In this document: piece after piece, positions 1-11,240 of the stretch | How the letters are laid out: every line of letters starts with the position of its first letter | Position numbering within the stretch: position 1 is the stretch's first letter | NCBI RefSeq assembly: GCF_033807575.1 | Contig: NC_084725.1 | Location: 8,529,001 to 8,593,000 of the forward strand | Direction of reading: 5' to 3' | Length of the DNA stretch: 64,000 nucleotides | DNA from: Cydia pomonella | Taxonomy: Eukaryota; Arthropoda; Insecta; Lepidoptera; Tortricidae | Program-made: the position numbers and the translations under genes | Notes under the pieces: model-generated | Databases searched by the model: none | What the model was told of the DNA's origin: nothing | The model's input: only the letters and a program-made list of their open reading frames with translations

Positions 1-451
1 CATCTTCTAACCATCCGCCGAAGACGCCAGCGATAACATGATTCCAACTAATTAGATTTCACTAATAAAACGATTACGCTTACGCGATGCTTGGTGCCCA
101 GAACTCTACGCGTGTCGTACTCGTAACGTTTTTACGATACGCTTACGCTCAGAGTGCTGAGGGCCTAGGCGTCTTGCTTGCAGTTGCTACAGTAGAAAGT
201 GGTTCAAGTTTAATAGATATTTGTCATTTTCAAAATCACCCGCTATCGAAGTTATCTCAATGCTTACCAGGGTTAATTGCAAAAGAGCAGTGGCTTTAAA
301 GGTTCGTCGACCTGCTCTTCGCTCATTACTCAAACAGCCCACAATTATCTTTTCTAGACACAAATAAATGTACAGGTAATCAGACCATCGCGGGGCTACA
401 ATTTCACGCATGAAGTGGAAAACAATAGACCATAAGACGTCTACCGGAAAA

Positions 452-483
452 GGGGAAAATAGGGGATAGAGGGGAGGGGAGGG
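452..483 (+). other. G-quadruplex-prone G-run array
   Basis: Five closely spaced G-runs (GGGG at 452-455, 462-465, 471-474 and 476-479, then GGG at 481-483) with loops of 6, 5, 1 and 1 bases fit the usual rule for an intramolecular G-quadruplex. No gene lies next to it, so any role is unknown. It stands out in an otherwise AT-rich neighbourhood. Confidence 0.6.
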
Positions 484-548
484 ATGCGTCGTTGCCAAGA
501 TACGGAAGCTTTGCGGTATTGAGAATATTTAGATAGATAATATTGAGG

Positions 549-626
549 AAGCCTTATTGAGCTTACTGTAGGACTTAGCCAAATTGTGTAATAATGTCGT
601 ACAATATTTATTTATTAATATTTGGA
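549..626 (+). mobile_element. SINE 3' end, 5'-truncated
   Basis: This stretch matches only the last part of the tRNA-headed SINE seen complete at 50445, 57887 and 58441: 'gccttattgagcttactgt', then 'tgtgtaataatgtc' and an ATTT-rich tail. The tRNA-like head with its A and B boxes is absent, so it is a truncated, inactive copy. Confidence 0.7.
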
Positions 627-632
627 TAGTTA

Positions 633-1581
633 ATGTCAAAAATATTTACACATATTTGTAACTTACTACATTGTGATTTTAGGCGTCGATTGGACATGGT
701 TTGATAGAATTTACGATCCTTTATAATCTTTATATCGATTTAGTCTGGATTCGACTAAACATACATAGAGTTTAAAATAGGAGATTAGAATAATATTTTG
801 ACGTTTAATTTGAGATTAAACCTTTAGGCCTTTTTACATAATAGATATATGATCCGATTTCGTAAAATTGTATCGTAATAAATAAATGTTAAGCCTAGCA
901 GCAGAAGCATAAAATTATCAACAATTTACAATAATATTTTGCTTATCCTATCTCTAAAATCGAAACTTAAGAAATACTTAAATTAAGAAACGTCGTTGAC
1001 GATCATAATATAAATTCATACAGATTAGTTTAAATTACTGTAACTTAATATTATGAAATAAATATAATATAATAAATATATCACAAGGTTCAAATAATCA
1101 TTTAAGTAGGCATTGATATATTTAATATGGCGACATTACATTCGTTACAATAAATAGAGAATATTTAAGCAACTCATTTCACATCCTATTTCACTGAACA
1201 AAATAAGTACCTAATTTAGTAAAACTGAACTAGTAATAAAGAAATCAATTTCATTAATATCGTAAAACCGATTTTGTTGTTACAAACCGACCAATTGGGT
1301 CGTGTAACCCGATTGTTGTGTACCACTTGGTAACAAAATATTTCGCAAACATCTCTTTCGGTGATCTTACTCCAGTAAAAAAACTTTTTTCATTACGTAT
1401 TTCCAGCACCGTAACAGACTTGTAAAGTGTCAACGTTATCTGTCCATTTGTTCGAGCAAGATTTTCAGTTGGCACTTTCTCGCATTCATAAATAAATAAG
1501 CAGCTATCCGCACCACGGCGCCTGTTATTTGCAGTTCATTCAAATCGCTTGCATCTTAGAAGTCTCAAACGAACCAGTATT
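633..1581. other. AT-rich stretch, nothing recognised
   Basis: AT-rich sequence with many stops in all frames. I see no repeat, motif or coding signal that I can name. Confidence 0.5.
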
Positions 1582-1709
1582 AGGGCTCATTTAGACGGCG
1601 CGCAATCTCGCATGGGATTTTTGTTACATTGCAGACTATTCCAATTCAGCCGACCGATCAAATACCAAAATGTAATGAAACTCGCATCTCGCACCGTCTA
1701 AATAAGCCT
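1582..1709. mobile_element. Fold-back (MITE-like) element
   Basis: About 128 bp with imperfect terminal inverted repeats: the left end reads AGGGCTCATTTAGACGG and the right end CCGTCTAAATAAGCCT. The pairing continues inward through 'tctcgcatg' and 'tgttacattg' against 'caaaatgtaatg' and 'ctcgcatctcgc'. There is no coding capacity. The layout is that of a non-autonomous DNA transposon. I could not define a target-site duplication. It abuts the LINE ORF1 relic on its right. Confidence 0.6.
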
Positions 1710-1711
1710 TC

Positions 1712-1840
1712 AGCTCGTTCGTGGTGCGCGTGTCACGGCCACTGCTGGAAACCATCGCGAGCGCGGCCTTCTGGCCGAGGGGTGTGGTATTTTGCCGATT
1801 CCGTGGAAATCTGCCGAATCCTAAACCGGAACATATATAG
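1712..1840 (+). pseudogene. LINE ORF1 C-terminal relic
   Basis: From about 1715 the plus strand is open for 41 codons and ends at TAG 1838-1840. It reads SFVVRVSRPLLETIAS, then a conserved-looking FWPRGVVFCRFRGNLPN block. The pattern 'SFVV.VP ... FWP.GV..RRFRG.LP' is one I associate with the C-terminal end of ORF1 (gag-like, RNA-binding) proteins of lepidopteran non-LTR retrotransposons. The GC content is clearly higher than in the flanks, as expected for a coding insert. The upstream part is missing and is replaced by the fold-back element ending at 1709. A related fragment at 33019-33212 shares the same block. The family assignment rests on motif recognition only. Confidence 0.55.
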
Positions 1841-1876
1841 GCCTTATTTGCCTGATAATACATGATATTTAATTAG
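1841..1876 (+). mobile_element. 3' terminus attached to LINE ORF1 relic
   Basis: 'ggccttatttgcctgataat' followed by 'acatgatattta' is nearly identical to 33336-33365, which also lies downstream of an ORF1 relic. A looser version ends at 56465. It looks like the common 3' end of one retroelement family, because a polyadenylation-like AATAAA is intact in the 33-kb copy. Confidence 0.5.
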
Positions 1877-2045
1877 GTATGAGTAATAAGAACACTCTGT
1901 CCTTTTTGTCTTTCGGCACTAACGGCAAAAATCTTAACTGAATAAAGTTTTTTCCAATGATGTTTACAAGTTATCACTTAAAGAGCGGAGACGATGTTAG
2001 TCACATACAATTAACAGTGAAACACGTCTTATTGTTCAACAAAAA

Positions 2046-2297
2046 CTCTGTTGCTCCTCAAAATTTTGGAGTACGAGTGGCTGCTCCTGCATTTCAGCAG
2101 CTGCAAGTGCATCAGGTCGCGATCATACAACTGTGGGAGCTGTGTGTGGAAAATGTGGGTGGGTTGTCTTACTCTGTTGGTCCTCACAATTTTGGAGTAC
2201 GAGTGGCCGTTCCTGCATTTCAGTCGCTGCAAGTGCATGAGGTCGCGATCCTACAACTATGGGAGCTGTGTGTGGAAGCTGTGGGTGGGTAGTCTTA
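2046..2297. repeat. 126-bp tandem duplication (two copies)
   Basis: Two head-to-tail copies, 2046-2171 and 2172-2297, agree at about 90% (roughly 12 differences by eye). The unit is exactly 42 codons, so frames stay open across the junction. One plus frame (1957-2292) repeats a 42-residue segment containing NFGVRV, PAFQ and LQLWELCVE-like blocks, and another plus frame and a minus frame are also largely open. I do not recognise the protein in any frame. The repeat may be a minisatellite-like duplication rather than a gene. Confidence 0.75.
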
Positions 2298-2299
2298 TG

Positions 2300-2924
2300 A
2301 AAAAATGGAACATCCTGACAAAAGTCACCCTAAAAACCCTAACCTTTCTTGGGCGGTAAATCTCTACTTGTCTCGTGGTCACATTTAAATGGCTCTCCAA
2401 ATTGAATCGTCTGCTTTTTATAGCCAATGTGAATACTGTGTTAGGTCAGGAGACTCAGGAGTCAGAAGTGTTATTATGCACAGAAGTAAGAGAAAGCTCC
2501 GATTATGCACAGTTGTTACGAATCTCGGGATCACGCTACATTGGCGCCAACTCACTTCGCGAAATCAATCAAAATAGGACAGGCTATTGGCTGTATTAGC
2601 CGCTTATAAATGTATTCGTGTAAGCGACAGACAGATGTTTACTACGTAGACGTACTGAGGTAAAGGCTTGTACGATGGTAGTTTTAAATATCTTGGGTTT
2701 AACTTCAAGTTTTTTTCAGCTGCCTAATATGCTTTTTATATATAATGCTTTTTCTGCGGTGGGGGTGGATAGGTTAGCCATGAGACTTCACTGGAGATAA
2801 AAGCTTTCATAGGTTGAGTCATTCGAAAACAACAAAAAAAATGCAGTATGTACTTAACTTCTCCCTCGGAAAGAACAGAGTTCTACTAAGATATTCATGT
2901 CTAGGCCTCTGTAATATGTACTTT
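2300..2924. other. No recognised feature
   Basis: Short open frames only (for example 2375-2599). None has a recognisable motif or a neighbouring signal, so I treat them as chance. Confidence 0.45.
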
Positions 2925-3025
2925 GTATGATATAGGAAACAAACGAGCAAACAAATTGCCTGATGGTAAGCGATTACCGTTGACTATAGACACCCGCAAC
3001 ACCAGTGGGATTGTAAATGCAGAAA
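2925..3025 (-). mobile_element. LINE 3'-end fragment ('cttaccatcagg' family)
   Basis: The plus strand reads 'gcctgatggtaagcgattac' followed by 'acacccgcaacaccag'. In sense orientation (minus strand) this is the 3' end that follows the LINE ORF2 relic at 62483-62715. Other copies lie at 43291, 59947, 62301 and 63171. It is truncated and degenerate. Confidence 0.65.
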
Positions 3026-3412
3026 ATACGGCAAAAGCGAAGACTAATTTAAATACTTACATGCCCTGCCTTATTTAACATTGGTAAAGTACTTTAGTGA
3101 CAAAGATTGCAGTAAATACTCTGTGATATATAAAAAGCTTTCACACAACGATTTGATTCAATAAAGTCAATTGATGTCATTAAATCGGGCACCACCAACA
3201 TTATTCTAATAGCTCACTAAACACAAACGAGAAGACAAAGAACCAAGACCAAGATCTGTAGAACTGTGTCGTATCCATAGTTATTAGTCCGCAGTTTGAT
3301 TTCTGATTCTCGTAGTGATGTTCCTAGCTTCAAAGAACCCGATGTTGCCAAGCTGAAAAGTAGTGCCATTACCCCCATTAGTTTTTTGAATTTCCCCCTA
3401 GCGTCCCCTTAG

Positions 3413-3420
3413 TATAAATA
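3413..3420 (+). promoter_or_regulatory. TATA-like box, no gene assigned
   Basis: TATAAATA in the context 'cttagtataaatacgctctc', in a locally GC-richer stretch (3350-3600). No clear initiator or reading frame follows, so this is only a candidate promoter. Confidence 0.2.
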
Positions 3421-3540
3421 CGCTCTCTAAATTATGAATAGTTGTTACAGATTTGATGTCATTTTCCAGTGGTGCCAAACTCGACTCGCCCAACCAATCC
3501 GAACAAACAGCTGACACGTAATGGGTCATTTACCGCTTTC

Positions 3541-3567
3541 CGGATGTACATCCGAGGCGCGTGCGCC
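3541..3567. other. Two adjacent GC-rich palindromes
   Basis: CGGATGTACATCCG (3541-3554) is a perfect 14-bp palindrome. It is followed by GGCGC-GT-GCGCC (3556-3567). The CpG-rich block is unusual against the surrounding AT-rich DNA and sits about 120 bp downstream of the TATA-like box. Confidence 0.5.
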
Positions 3568-3569
3568 GC

Positions 3570-5152
3570 GCTATTACAGAGTTCTAAAAGGGCGTATAAG
3601 CTATAGAGATCAATGGCTAATACTACGTTATTGATTACCTAAATAGAGTAGGCGTGTCAACCTGCCAAACGTCAGGTGATAGACTGACAAGGCGGTTCGA
3701 TATTTGACAAGTGACAACATATCAGTCTTGCTTAAGTTTTGTTGTTGATAACGGAGTGAAGGTTTATTTACAAACAAAAGACTTGAATGACGAGTTCGAT
3801 ACTTGTTTTGATTGACCTGACTTTTGCGGTATTACGAAAGGGAAAAGGGCTTCGTGTGTGGTATTGACGTGCCGTTAAAATATCTGCTTGTGATTGCCGT
3901 AGTTGAGTAGGGATGTCGAAATATCATAGAAAAAGTTTCGTTTCCAAATATATTGGCGAAATATAAAACTAAGTTTTCTAGAGGTAGACACATGAAAAAT
4001 ATCATGTACACTTTTTATACGTGCACAGGTATCTATGCATTAACTTGACCAACTATTCAGTAGTGTTACTCAGTAGGTCTTGGAAAGTAAAAGCCGAAGG
4101 TGAGCAACTAATGTTTTTGTAGAAGCTTATTATTTTAATACGACTCATATATGGGCATGATTACTCTTTGCCTACAGCGGTTATATTACCTATAACAGGC
4201 TTCTACCTGTAACTTCGGCCGCGTACGGCTCATTATTAGTACTGTTTTGCCTACTTAACCTCTTAACCGCTTAGAACTTTTCATCGAGCGTGCTCGTGTC
4301 ATTTATCAGACTACGGCGGTTAAAAGGTTATGGTGCAGTAGGTTCAGAAAACGGAGTTTTTTAAAAGTCGTAGCGTTGTTTTGGATCACAAGATTACAAA
4401 TTAAATATATGGCCATCCATATATTTAATTAGTAGTCTTGTATCCTTTCTCGAGGGACTGTATCGATTAGAACCCTGAGTTGCTTGATAGAAAAAAAAAA
4501 TCACGAACATAGGTCTAAAATGCATTATAAAAAATAAAAGCTAAAAATATTAAAATTGCTTCTAAAAATGGAAAATATCATGTTTGAGGGAACGTATCGG
4601 ATACTTGATACTGTATTTAAACGTACAATTAAAAAAACTTTAAAAAAAATCGCGTTACACTCCGGGAGTGCCGGCAGAAGTAAAAACTTGAATATTAACG
4701 TTGTGCAGTTTTATAAAAAGAGATAATTCTCTATTATACCTACGTAAATAAATTTGAGTATGGAAGATATTTGGAAATGCGAATTTTAGTGTTAATATAT
4801 AACATATACAGATTAATTCATGAGACGTGAGCAGGACTACAGCCTACACAATCAGTAAATGATAATGAATAGAAACCATCACGCTTCCTTTCTGTAATTT
4901 AACTTTTTGGTAAGGAAAAATTTGAGTATCTACAATCATGGACACCCAACAACACCAATATACAATACAACACAATTTACACAATTAACAAAGATTAAAC
5001 CTCTTTAACCTTGACAGCACTTTGATTATGAAGAAAATAAAATGTCACACTTGAATGCGATACGATTTTTCAAAAGTAACCAGGCTTCGATGACATTCAA
5101 TTTGCACGTCACCATGATGCCACGTGCCCGTCTTACGAATTTTCAATCTGAC
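3570..5152. other. No gene recognised; one hairpin inside
   Basis: AT-rich non-coding sequence. Its only clear structure is a hairpin at 4389-4440: two 24-base arms with two mismatches around a 4-base loop (core arms ATTAAATATATGG and CCATATATTTAAT). It may be the remnant of a short fold-back element. Confidence 0.5.
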
Positions 5153-5164
5153 GGTCACGTGACC
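5153..5164. promoter_or_regulatory. 12-bp palindromic E-box
   Basis: GGTCACGTGACC contains GTCACGTGAC, the palindromic CACGTG E-box known as the CLEAR/M-box type bound by Mitf/TFEB-class bHLH-zip factors. A second CACGTG lies at about 5121-5126. No promoter or gene is visible nearby, so function is unproven. Confidence 0.35.
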
Positions 5165-7309
5165 CTGACGCGAGTTTAACATTTTTTCCCCATCACAAAA
5201 AGTGCAAAGCGCCGCGAAACAAGTATTCCCTTTAAAAAATCATTAAAATAACTTAAAAAAATAGTTTTTTTTTATCAAAATCCCGTTCTTACATTATTTA
5301 ATATGCGGACTGCTGAGTGGAAATCTTTCCCGCTTGTTTATTTTTCCTAAAAAATACGACAACGAGATTTCATTTCACAATGAGTATAACAATAACAATA
5401 AGCTTGAAAATGTAGCGTAAGTAACAAAGTAGGTATTAGACTATTTATATTTTGGTCCACTTTGGTCTCCCAGGTAGACGATATTTGCAAACGTATGAAT
5501 TGAAGCTGAATTAACGTCTATTTAAAAAAATGTATTTCAAGGACAAAAAAAAACTGCAAAACTGCAAATACAATATTAGTAATAACAAGTAGGTATGTAT
5601 GAAGGTACAAGTATACAATAACAAGATACACTCTCTAATAACAGACTAAAAAAACATGCCTGTTTTGAAATGGCAATAACAGCCGATATATTTTCTTAAG
5701 ACTTCATGAACTTCGTATTTTTAAAATTAAAAAGAACTCCAAAAAGTACGCATAAAATTTCGTACAATAGTTTTATTGATAGGAACTGACCTGAGATTTG
5801 TATTGGACAATCAATTCAATTTTCATTCAAAACCACAATCAAACCTTAAACTTGAGAATATACTTCATAAAGTGGCCGATTAATTCCTTTTAATGCTTAA
5901 AAACTAAGTATAAAACAGACAAACGAACAGAAGATGAGCATAAAATAAGTGCACGTAATGTAGGAGCGGCTCAACCCACAGTTTATTGACCAAGTGCCCG
6001 CCTACACCCGTTACATCATAAGTCTTTGACATGATGGCTTCTGATGCAAACTACTTTAGTAGTAAACGTAGGATGATTGTACATTCCTAGCTCACTAGAT
6101 GGAGCACATTCAGACAGTGTAAAACCAAACGTTAGCGAAATATTTGAAAAGTAGTCAGATCAAGGTAAGTTGACAGAGATTTTATTTTAAACGTCAAACT
6201 TCTATGAAATTATGACGTTTACTTAACACTTGCACTGTCTGGGCTATCAAAATCGCTGTCATCTTAGCTTGGTCTTACCCTACGTAGTTTATTCATCATT
6301 CATCACACAAGTTTTTGTTCTGCAAGCAAGCGTATATAATGCAAAGGCTCTTTGTGTATTTTATCTTTTTTTTTGGTTTCAAACGAAACAAATGCCATCA
6401 TGGTAGTCGTGCAATTTATCTTAGTTTGGTATCTACAGATATTTGCTTGTACAAGCATTGCGACGAAACAGATTGTCTGCCAATCAGATATGTTTCAACA
6501 TGCGACATCTATAGAAGTTAATCTATTGATGATAGTATCGTATTTGGTTTCATTCATGGTTAGCACGAGCAATTTGAATAATATTCACGTTAGATACTGT
6601 TATGTGGCAGAGCTTCTACAATGTTTTGGACCATTCGCCATTCGCAGATTTGTACACTGTCTTCATATATGCTTTCCTTAGATTTTGCGTAGGCTTTATT
6701 GCACATTCGTATACATTATGGAAATTGTACACTCAGTTGCAAAAGTACATGGCCACTTTATGATTAATTCCATCCATGTGTCCATGCAATTTTGCAGCTC
6801 GGTGTACTTTGTATTGAAGTAAAATTTTTATTAAAATCTATATTTTTTACATTTTTCTTCTTTCCTGTCTTGCACGTGGTAAAATTGTCTATAACCCTAA
6901 ACTTTTGATTTATGCAGATACTAACGGCTTAGCTTTATTTTACGAAAGCGACAAAAGCCTACATATTGTATAAACTAGAAGCTACATGACGGCTACAAAC
7001 CCTGGGCCACCGTAGGACCATTTCAAAATGAATAAAAGAAGGAGATTTCTTACACTTTATTTATAATATCATTTTGACATAATTTTACGTTTTAGGTTAC
7101 ACTTGGCTGACTATGCAAGTAGGTGTGTTGTTGTTTACATACTCATGTGAGGTAAGCATGTCCACAATGTACTTTTAGTTAAAGTTTCGTCTTCCTCAAA
7201 CGCATGCTTCAAGCGCCAAAGCAGATAAGCGCATATTACAAGTTGCATGCATCGTCGTAGCACTCAATATGGTATGCGCTTACGGTAAGACACATTTTAT
7301 TAACCCATT
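5165..7309. other. No recognised feature
   Basis: AT-rich DNA. Two overlapping open frames at 6315-6681 encode low-complexity hydrophobic sequence with no recognisable domain. I see no repeat family here. Confidence 0.45.
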
Positions 7310-7377
7310 CAGCGCTAATCATTACACGTCGACAGCGACGTAGCACTACGAACGTACCTTAGCCATGAATGTGTTAA
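7310..7377. mobile_element. Tiny TTAA-flanked fold-back element
   Basis: A 60-bp body (7314-7373) lies between two TTAA tetranucleotides (7310-7313 and 7374-7377). Its ends are imperfect inverted repeats: CCCATTCAGCGCTA on the left and TAGCCATGAATGTG on the right, 11 of 14 matching. The centre holds a further ACGTCG/CGACGT inversion. TTAA duplication is the hallmark of piggyBac-type transposition, so I read it as a piggyBac-like MITE. Confidence 0.5.
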
Positions 7378-7515
7378 ATGTTGAAAACACACCCTTTTTT
7401 CGCAAAATACGTTAACTTACGCGTCACGCGCGCGGCTTCAGCCCAATTTCAACCTTCGTGCATTCCGAAACGGTTTACCAAGACGCGCCACGCACGTCAA
7501 ACGTGGCGTTCAAAG

Positions 7516-7719
7516 CAGGGATCGGAACCGGTTTTTTGCAAAAACATCGAAATAACCATATATTTCGGTTTATTTTATACTCTAAATGTAGGACTCAGTT
7601 GTGTTTTCAGATAACGACTTCGTATTATTAGATTGCCTAATTAGAAATGAAGTAATTAACAAAGAACGAAAAAATACCGTTTTCGTTCCCATACAAAAAA
7701 TACCGGTTTCCGATCCCTG
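7516..7719. mobile_element. Fold-back element, about 204 bp
   Basis: The ends are inverted: CAGGGATCGGAACCGGT at 7516-7532 and ACCGGTTTCCGATCCCTG at 7702-7719. The 'cagggatcggaaccg' terminus is one I associate with a common lepidopteran repeat. The interior is AT-rich and non-coding. Target duplication is not clear. Confidence 0.6.
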
Positions 7720-9596
7720 GTTCAAAGGGTTAATTATAGATATCAAAAGGCAAGGTGTATTATTTCCCCTATTCCCCTTCATTGTGATTTCGGTCTGTCT
7801 ACACAGAATCCGGGCTTCAACGTTCAGAAGGGAAATAGTAATCGCCGTTCCATTTCCACTAAATTCCTGATTAACTATATATGTCGCCTAGGAATATTAT
7901 GAAGGCCACGACCATTATAAATGTATGCTGGACAAGGGTTGACATTTATGTGCTCGCCTCGCGTCTAATGACCATCAAAGAGTTATAAATAGGGGATAAT
8001 GTTACATAAAATTATATGATACGTTAAGCACCCTTGGCAATGATTTTGTCGGGAAATAAGACAAGAGATACATTTTGGTATCTGTATTTTAGGATAAACA
8101 ACAATAAATAATAGTAAAGCATGATGTTATAATTCAACTAGGGAATAAATCAAATAGTGTTATTAATTACCTATTTTGATCCGTAATTTGGCGTCTGCCA
8201 TAAATGAAGAAGACACTGGCTCGAGCCATGCTCAGTATGCGCTAGATCACTTTTTCTTACGTATTTGACATCTAGGTATTTCAATTCACAGCAAAATGGG
8301 TTCAAAAATGTATCATCATCGAATAAGAAATTTAAAGCATGCAAATACACAGAACATAGCAGATAGCAGGCTGCAGTGAATGGCTCAATAAAATTGCAAC
8401 TAACTCATCAAGTACGGTGCAATCTCTCAATCACACCGTTGTTGTCGGGACGTACGTAAACTAGTATGCGGTGTGCGTGGACGCTTTCAATTGGACTGGA
8501 TTGCCCCGGGGTCAAACTAATTGAAAGTTTATTGTTTTATGGACGCGACAATGTACGGAAAATATGAAAAAAATATCTGTTTCATATTAATTTGGTTGCG
8601 TTTTTTAAGACCAATTTTCATTGAATACATAGGTTTTGTTGAATTCGTTATAAATGTATTTAAAACAATCACGATCAAGCTTCTTGAAAACTTATTAAAG
8701 CTATTAAGCTTAAAAATAATTATTGAATCGTGCCGTACGTATTAACAAGTACCGATAAAAGCCAATAAACATATTTACTAAATTTCTGTTTGAACTACCC
8801 TCTTATATTTAAACCCCGTTTTCAAGCGTACATTCGCTGTAATATATCTAAAATACACTTACGCGTAATACGTTATGAAAAGTAGCAATTAATACAGTTC
8901 AGTATCAAACAGTTCATTAAAAAACTTAACACACGGTCAGGAAAAAATCAATATGAAGCCAACTCTGTCGCCGTATATGGGTCATCGAGCTGCAGAACGG
9001 CGTAGCATACGGTGCTAACAAAAATAGATCTGTTGTTTTTATACATCGTTAAGTTGGGATTACACGTTTATAGACCGATGTGGCGTATAAAATCTCCGGA
9101 TCCCGCAAGGTACGATTCTCGGTTAACAACTTTAAACGAACGAAGAAATTGCAGATCGTAAAATACTAAATTGATCACTTCAAAATGGCGCCGTCTGATA
9201 TTAAATCTCAAGTGACAAAAATAAAAAGTTTCCAGTTCACCGGACACCACTAATGAACCCCAGCAAAAGATGCATTTAACTTTGAAAGGAAAGATGTCGA
9301 TTTTATGACCGTACTGCTAAGATAACTATATATTTCGCGTTAGACGCTCCTTTAGAGCTGCGTTTGCCAACTGCATGTATTTTTAAGTGACGGAAGCATT
9401 CAGAATTCCATTAGTGCTAAGAAGGTTGCTTTTAGATTACTTTCTTACGAATAAAATATCTATTTCTTCTCGTTATGCCGTGTTCTCCGGGTTCTTCCCA
9501 TCACAAAATTGGCATTGTCACATTTTTTTATTGACTTTTTAATACACAGTAGACATAACAATAACCAGAAAAATTACCATAGCTAGGGAGTTTTTG
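7720..9596. other. No gene recognised
   Basis: AT-rich sequence without coding signal. A weak 9-bp inversion (CTTTCAATT at 8484-8492 and AATTGAAAG at 8519-8527) surrounds a CCCCGGGG palindrome. Nothing else stands out. Confidence 0.45.
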
Positions 9597-9655
9597 ATGT
9601 TGATTTATGTTATGCAGCCAAACAGGAGTTTTCGCTGCATAACATAAATCAACAT
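9597..9655. other. Perfect 22-bp hairpin
   Basis: Arms 9597-9618 and 9634-9655 are perfect reverse complements (ATGTTGATTTATGTTATGCA and so on) around a 15-base loop. Outside them 'gagtttttgat' (left) can pair with 'atcaaactc' (right) after a 10-base bulge. It could be a young fold-back element or the source of a small hairpin RNA. The perfect stem suggests recent origin or constraint. Confidence 0.6.
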
Positions 9656-10229
9656 GATAGTCATAGATATCAAACTCTCACTCACTGCTATTAACTATTA
9701 ATAATTCTCAAAACTGTTTTCATTTACTAAAGTGCGGTTTGATAAATCCGGACACAACTATCAGTAATCATTCAGTGCAAGCGGTGAAACAATATAGCCA
9801 TTATACTCGATCGTATCAGTAAATAATAAATATACTAACACAGATTTCCATTACATAATAGGGAACTGCATATCGGAAAACGACTGGAGAAAAATGTCGC
9901 AATGTGAAATACTTTTAGCTCAAAGTGTCATTCGCAGCCTTGCGATTCTATTGACTGAGATACGATCCCGATTTAAGTTTAAAAGACCGTAAGGAAGAAA
10001 CTTAAAGCTGAATCCAGAATCTTAAACACTGAAAAGATTGTTTTTTTTTTTATACTGCATTGGTGAAAACATAACATTGGGCCGGCCTGGTAATAAAAAG
10101 TTCACTATTTAGTGTAATCTATATGGACTCTTTGAAAACATTTATACGTTACGAAGTGTAGTCCCTTGGCACTGATCCTATTCCACAATCACATTGCCAG
10201 AAAACATTCCGCAAAAGGAAGGCGATATT

Positions 10230-10405
10230 GAAGACCTTGCCGATTTTTTCCTCAAGAAACTACAGTATAGGGATCTTCATAAACAGTGTACAGGTTATTC
10301 AAAATCGGCACCACGCATGTGGCATCCTTGAAGTTGCATGCCTCCATACCGAACGAACGGTCACCGCTTATCCGCAATCGGCCTGTATGTCTACTTGCAT
10401 ACAAA
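10230..10405 (+). mobile_element. LINE 3'-end / SINE-tail fragment, diverged
   Basis: This is a degenerate copy of the repeat at 35842-36050 in the opposite orientation. It contains counterparts of 'tactgtagttt', 'gtacaggttattcaaaatcgg', 'acgcatgtgg', 'gcatgcctccata' and 'ggtcaccgcttatc' in the right order. Similarity is patchy but spans about 170 bp. Confidence 0.5.
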
Positions 10406-11065
10406 ACGCATAATATTTTACATATGTATGTGAATATTGTGAATAAGTAAAAATAGCATGATAACAAACATCAATTAAAATGGCGAACGTGACGATAACG
10501 CTGGCCCTAATTACCCCGTCCTGTTTCCCGACGTTACGTCAAACCATTTGTGGAAATTGCATGTTTTTCATATTAGTATATTAGTAGCATGATACAATAA
10601 GAATTACACTTATCTTTTCGAATGTGTATCGTGGGTCTGTGATATAAACATCGAGAGATCGTTGATACTGATGTCTATAATATAAATCAGTACCATCGAT
10701 TTTTCACATGTTTATTGCGTAGCCCTGAATACGCGTATCCAATGAACAATGAACTGTATGTCCAGAGATAAACAAATTGGTTAACCAAATACAATTGACA
10801 ATTTCTTATCTAAGCAGTGAAATTGATTTCTAAATACTACAGGTTTCCTGAAATATACTAATATGGCCTAGATTTTACTCACAATTTTATACCCACAGGC
10901 CAGTCGAGATTATTAAAATACACTTTTCTTCTTTATGTTAATTAGTTAAGGCAAGATATTCTTATTTTTAATATATTCTATATTCTTAATATATTTATTC
11001 ACATATGAAATTGTACTGTACTATCCAATATCAGATAAGTCCTTGAGGCTTAAGCTTAGTTTTTA

Positions 11066-11240
11066 TGTGAAGGTGTAACTGATATCCATTGATTTCATCC
11101 ACTCAAAATTTTCCTCGTATTTATTATTATCTATGTATTTTATAAATAAACTGTATCAGCGGATTGGAGGAGCTCTTTAACTAAGGAAGTGTTAACAAAC
11201 ATTCAACGTTCATAAATTGTCCCAGGACACCTCATAACTG
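11066..11240 (+). mobile_element. Probable LTR fragment
   Basis: This is the sequence immediately upstream of a primer binding site. It contains a TATAAATAAA block (11141-11150) that could serve as TATA box and polyadenylation signal, as LTR U3/R regions do, and it may begin at a TGTGAAGG near 11066. The ends are not proven because I see no second LTR in the window. No gag or pol remnants follow, so the element has lost its internal region. Confidence 0.4.

Noticed and set aside
2046..2297. Possible CRISPR-like or protein-repeat array
   Set aside because: Only two adjacent copies without spacers; eukaryotic context. Kept as a tandem duplication only.
6315..6681. Two overlapping plus frames
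   Set aside because: Low-complexity, phenylalanine-rich translation from T-rich DNA.
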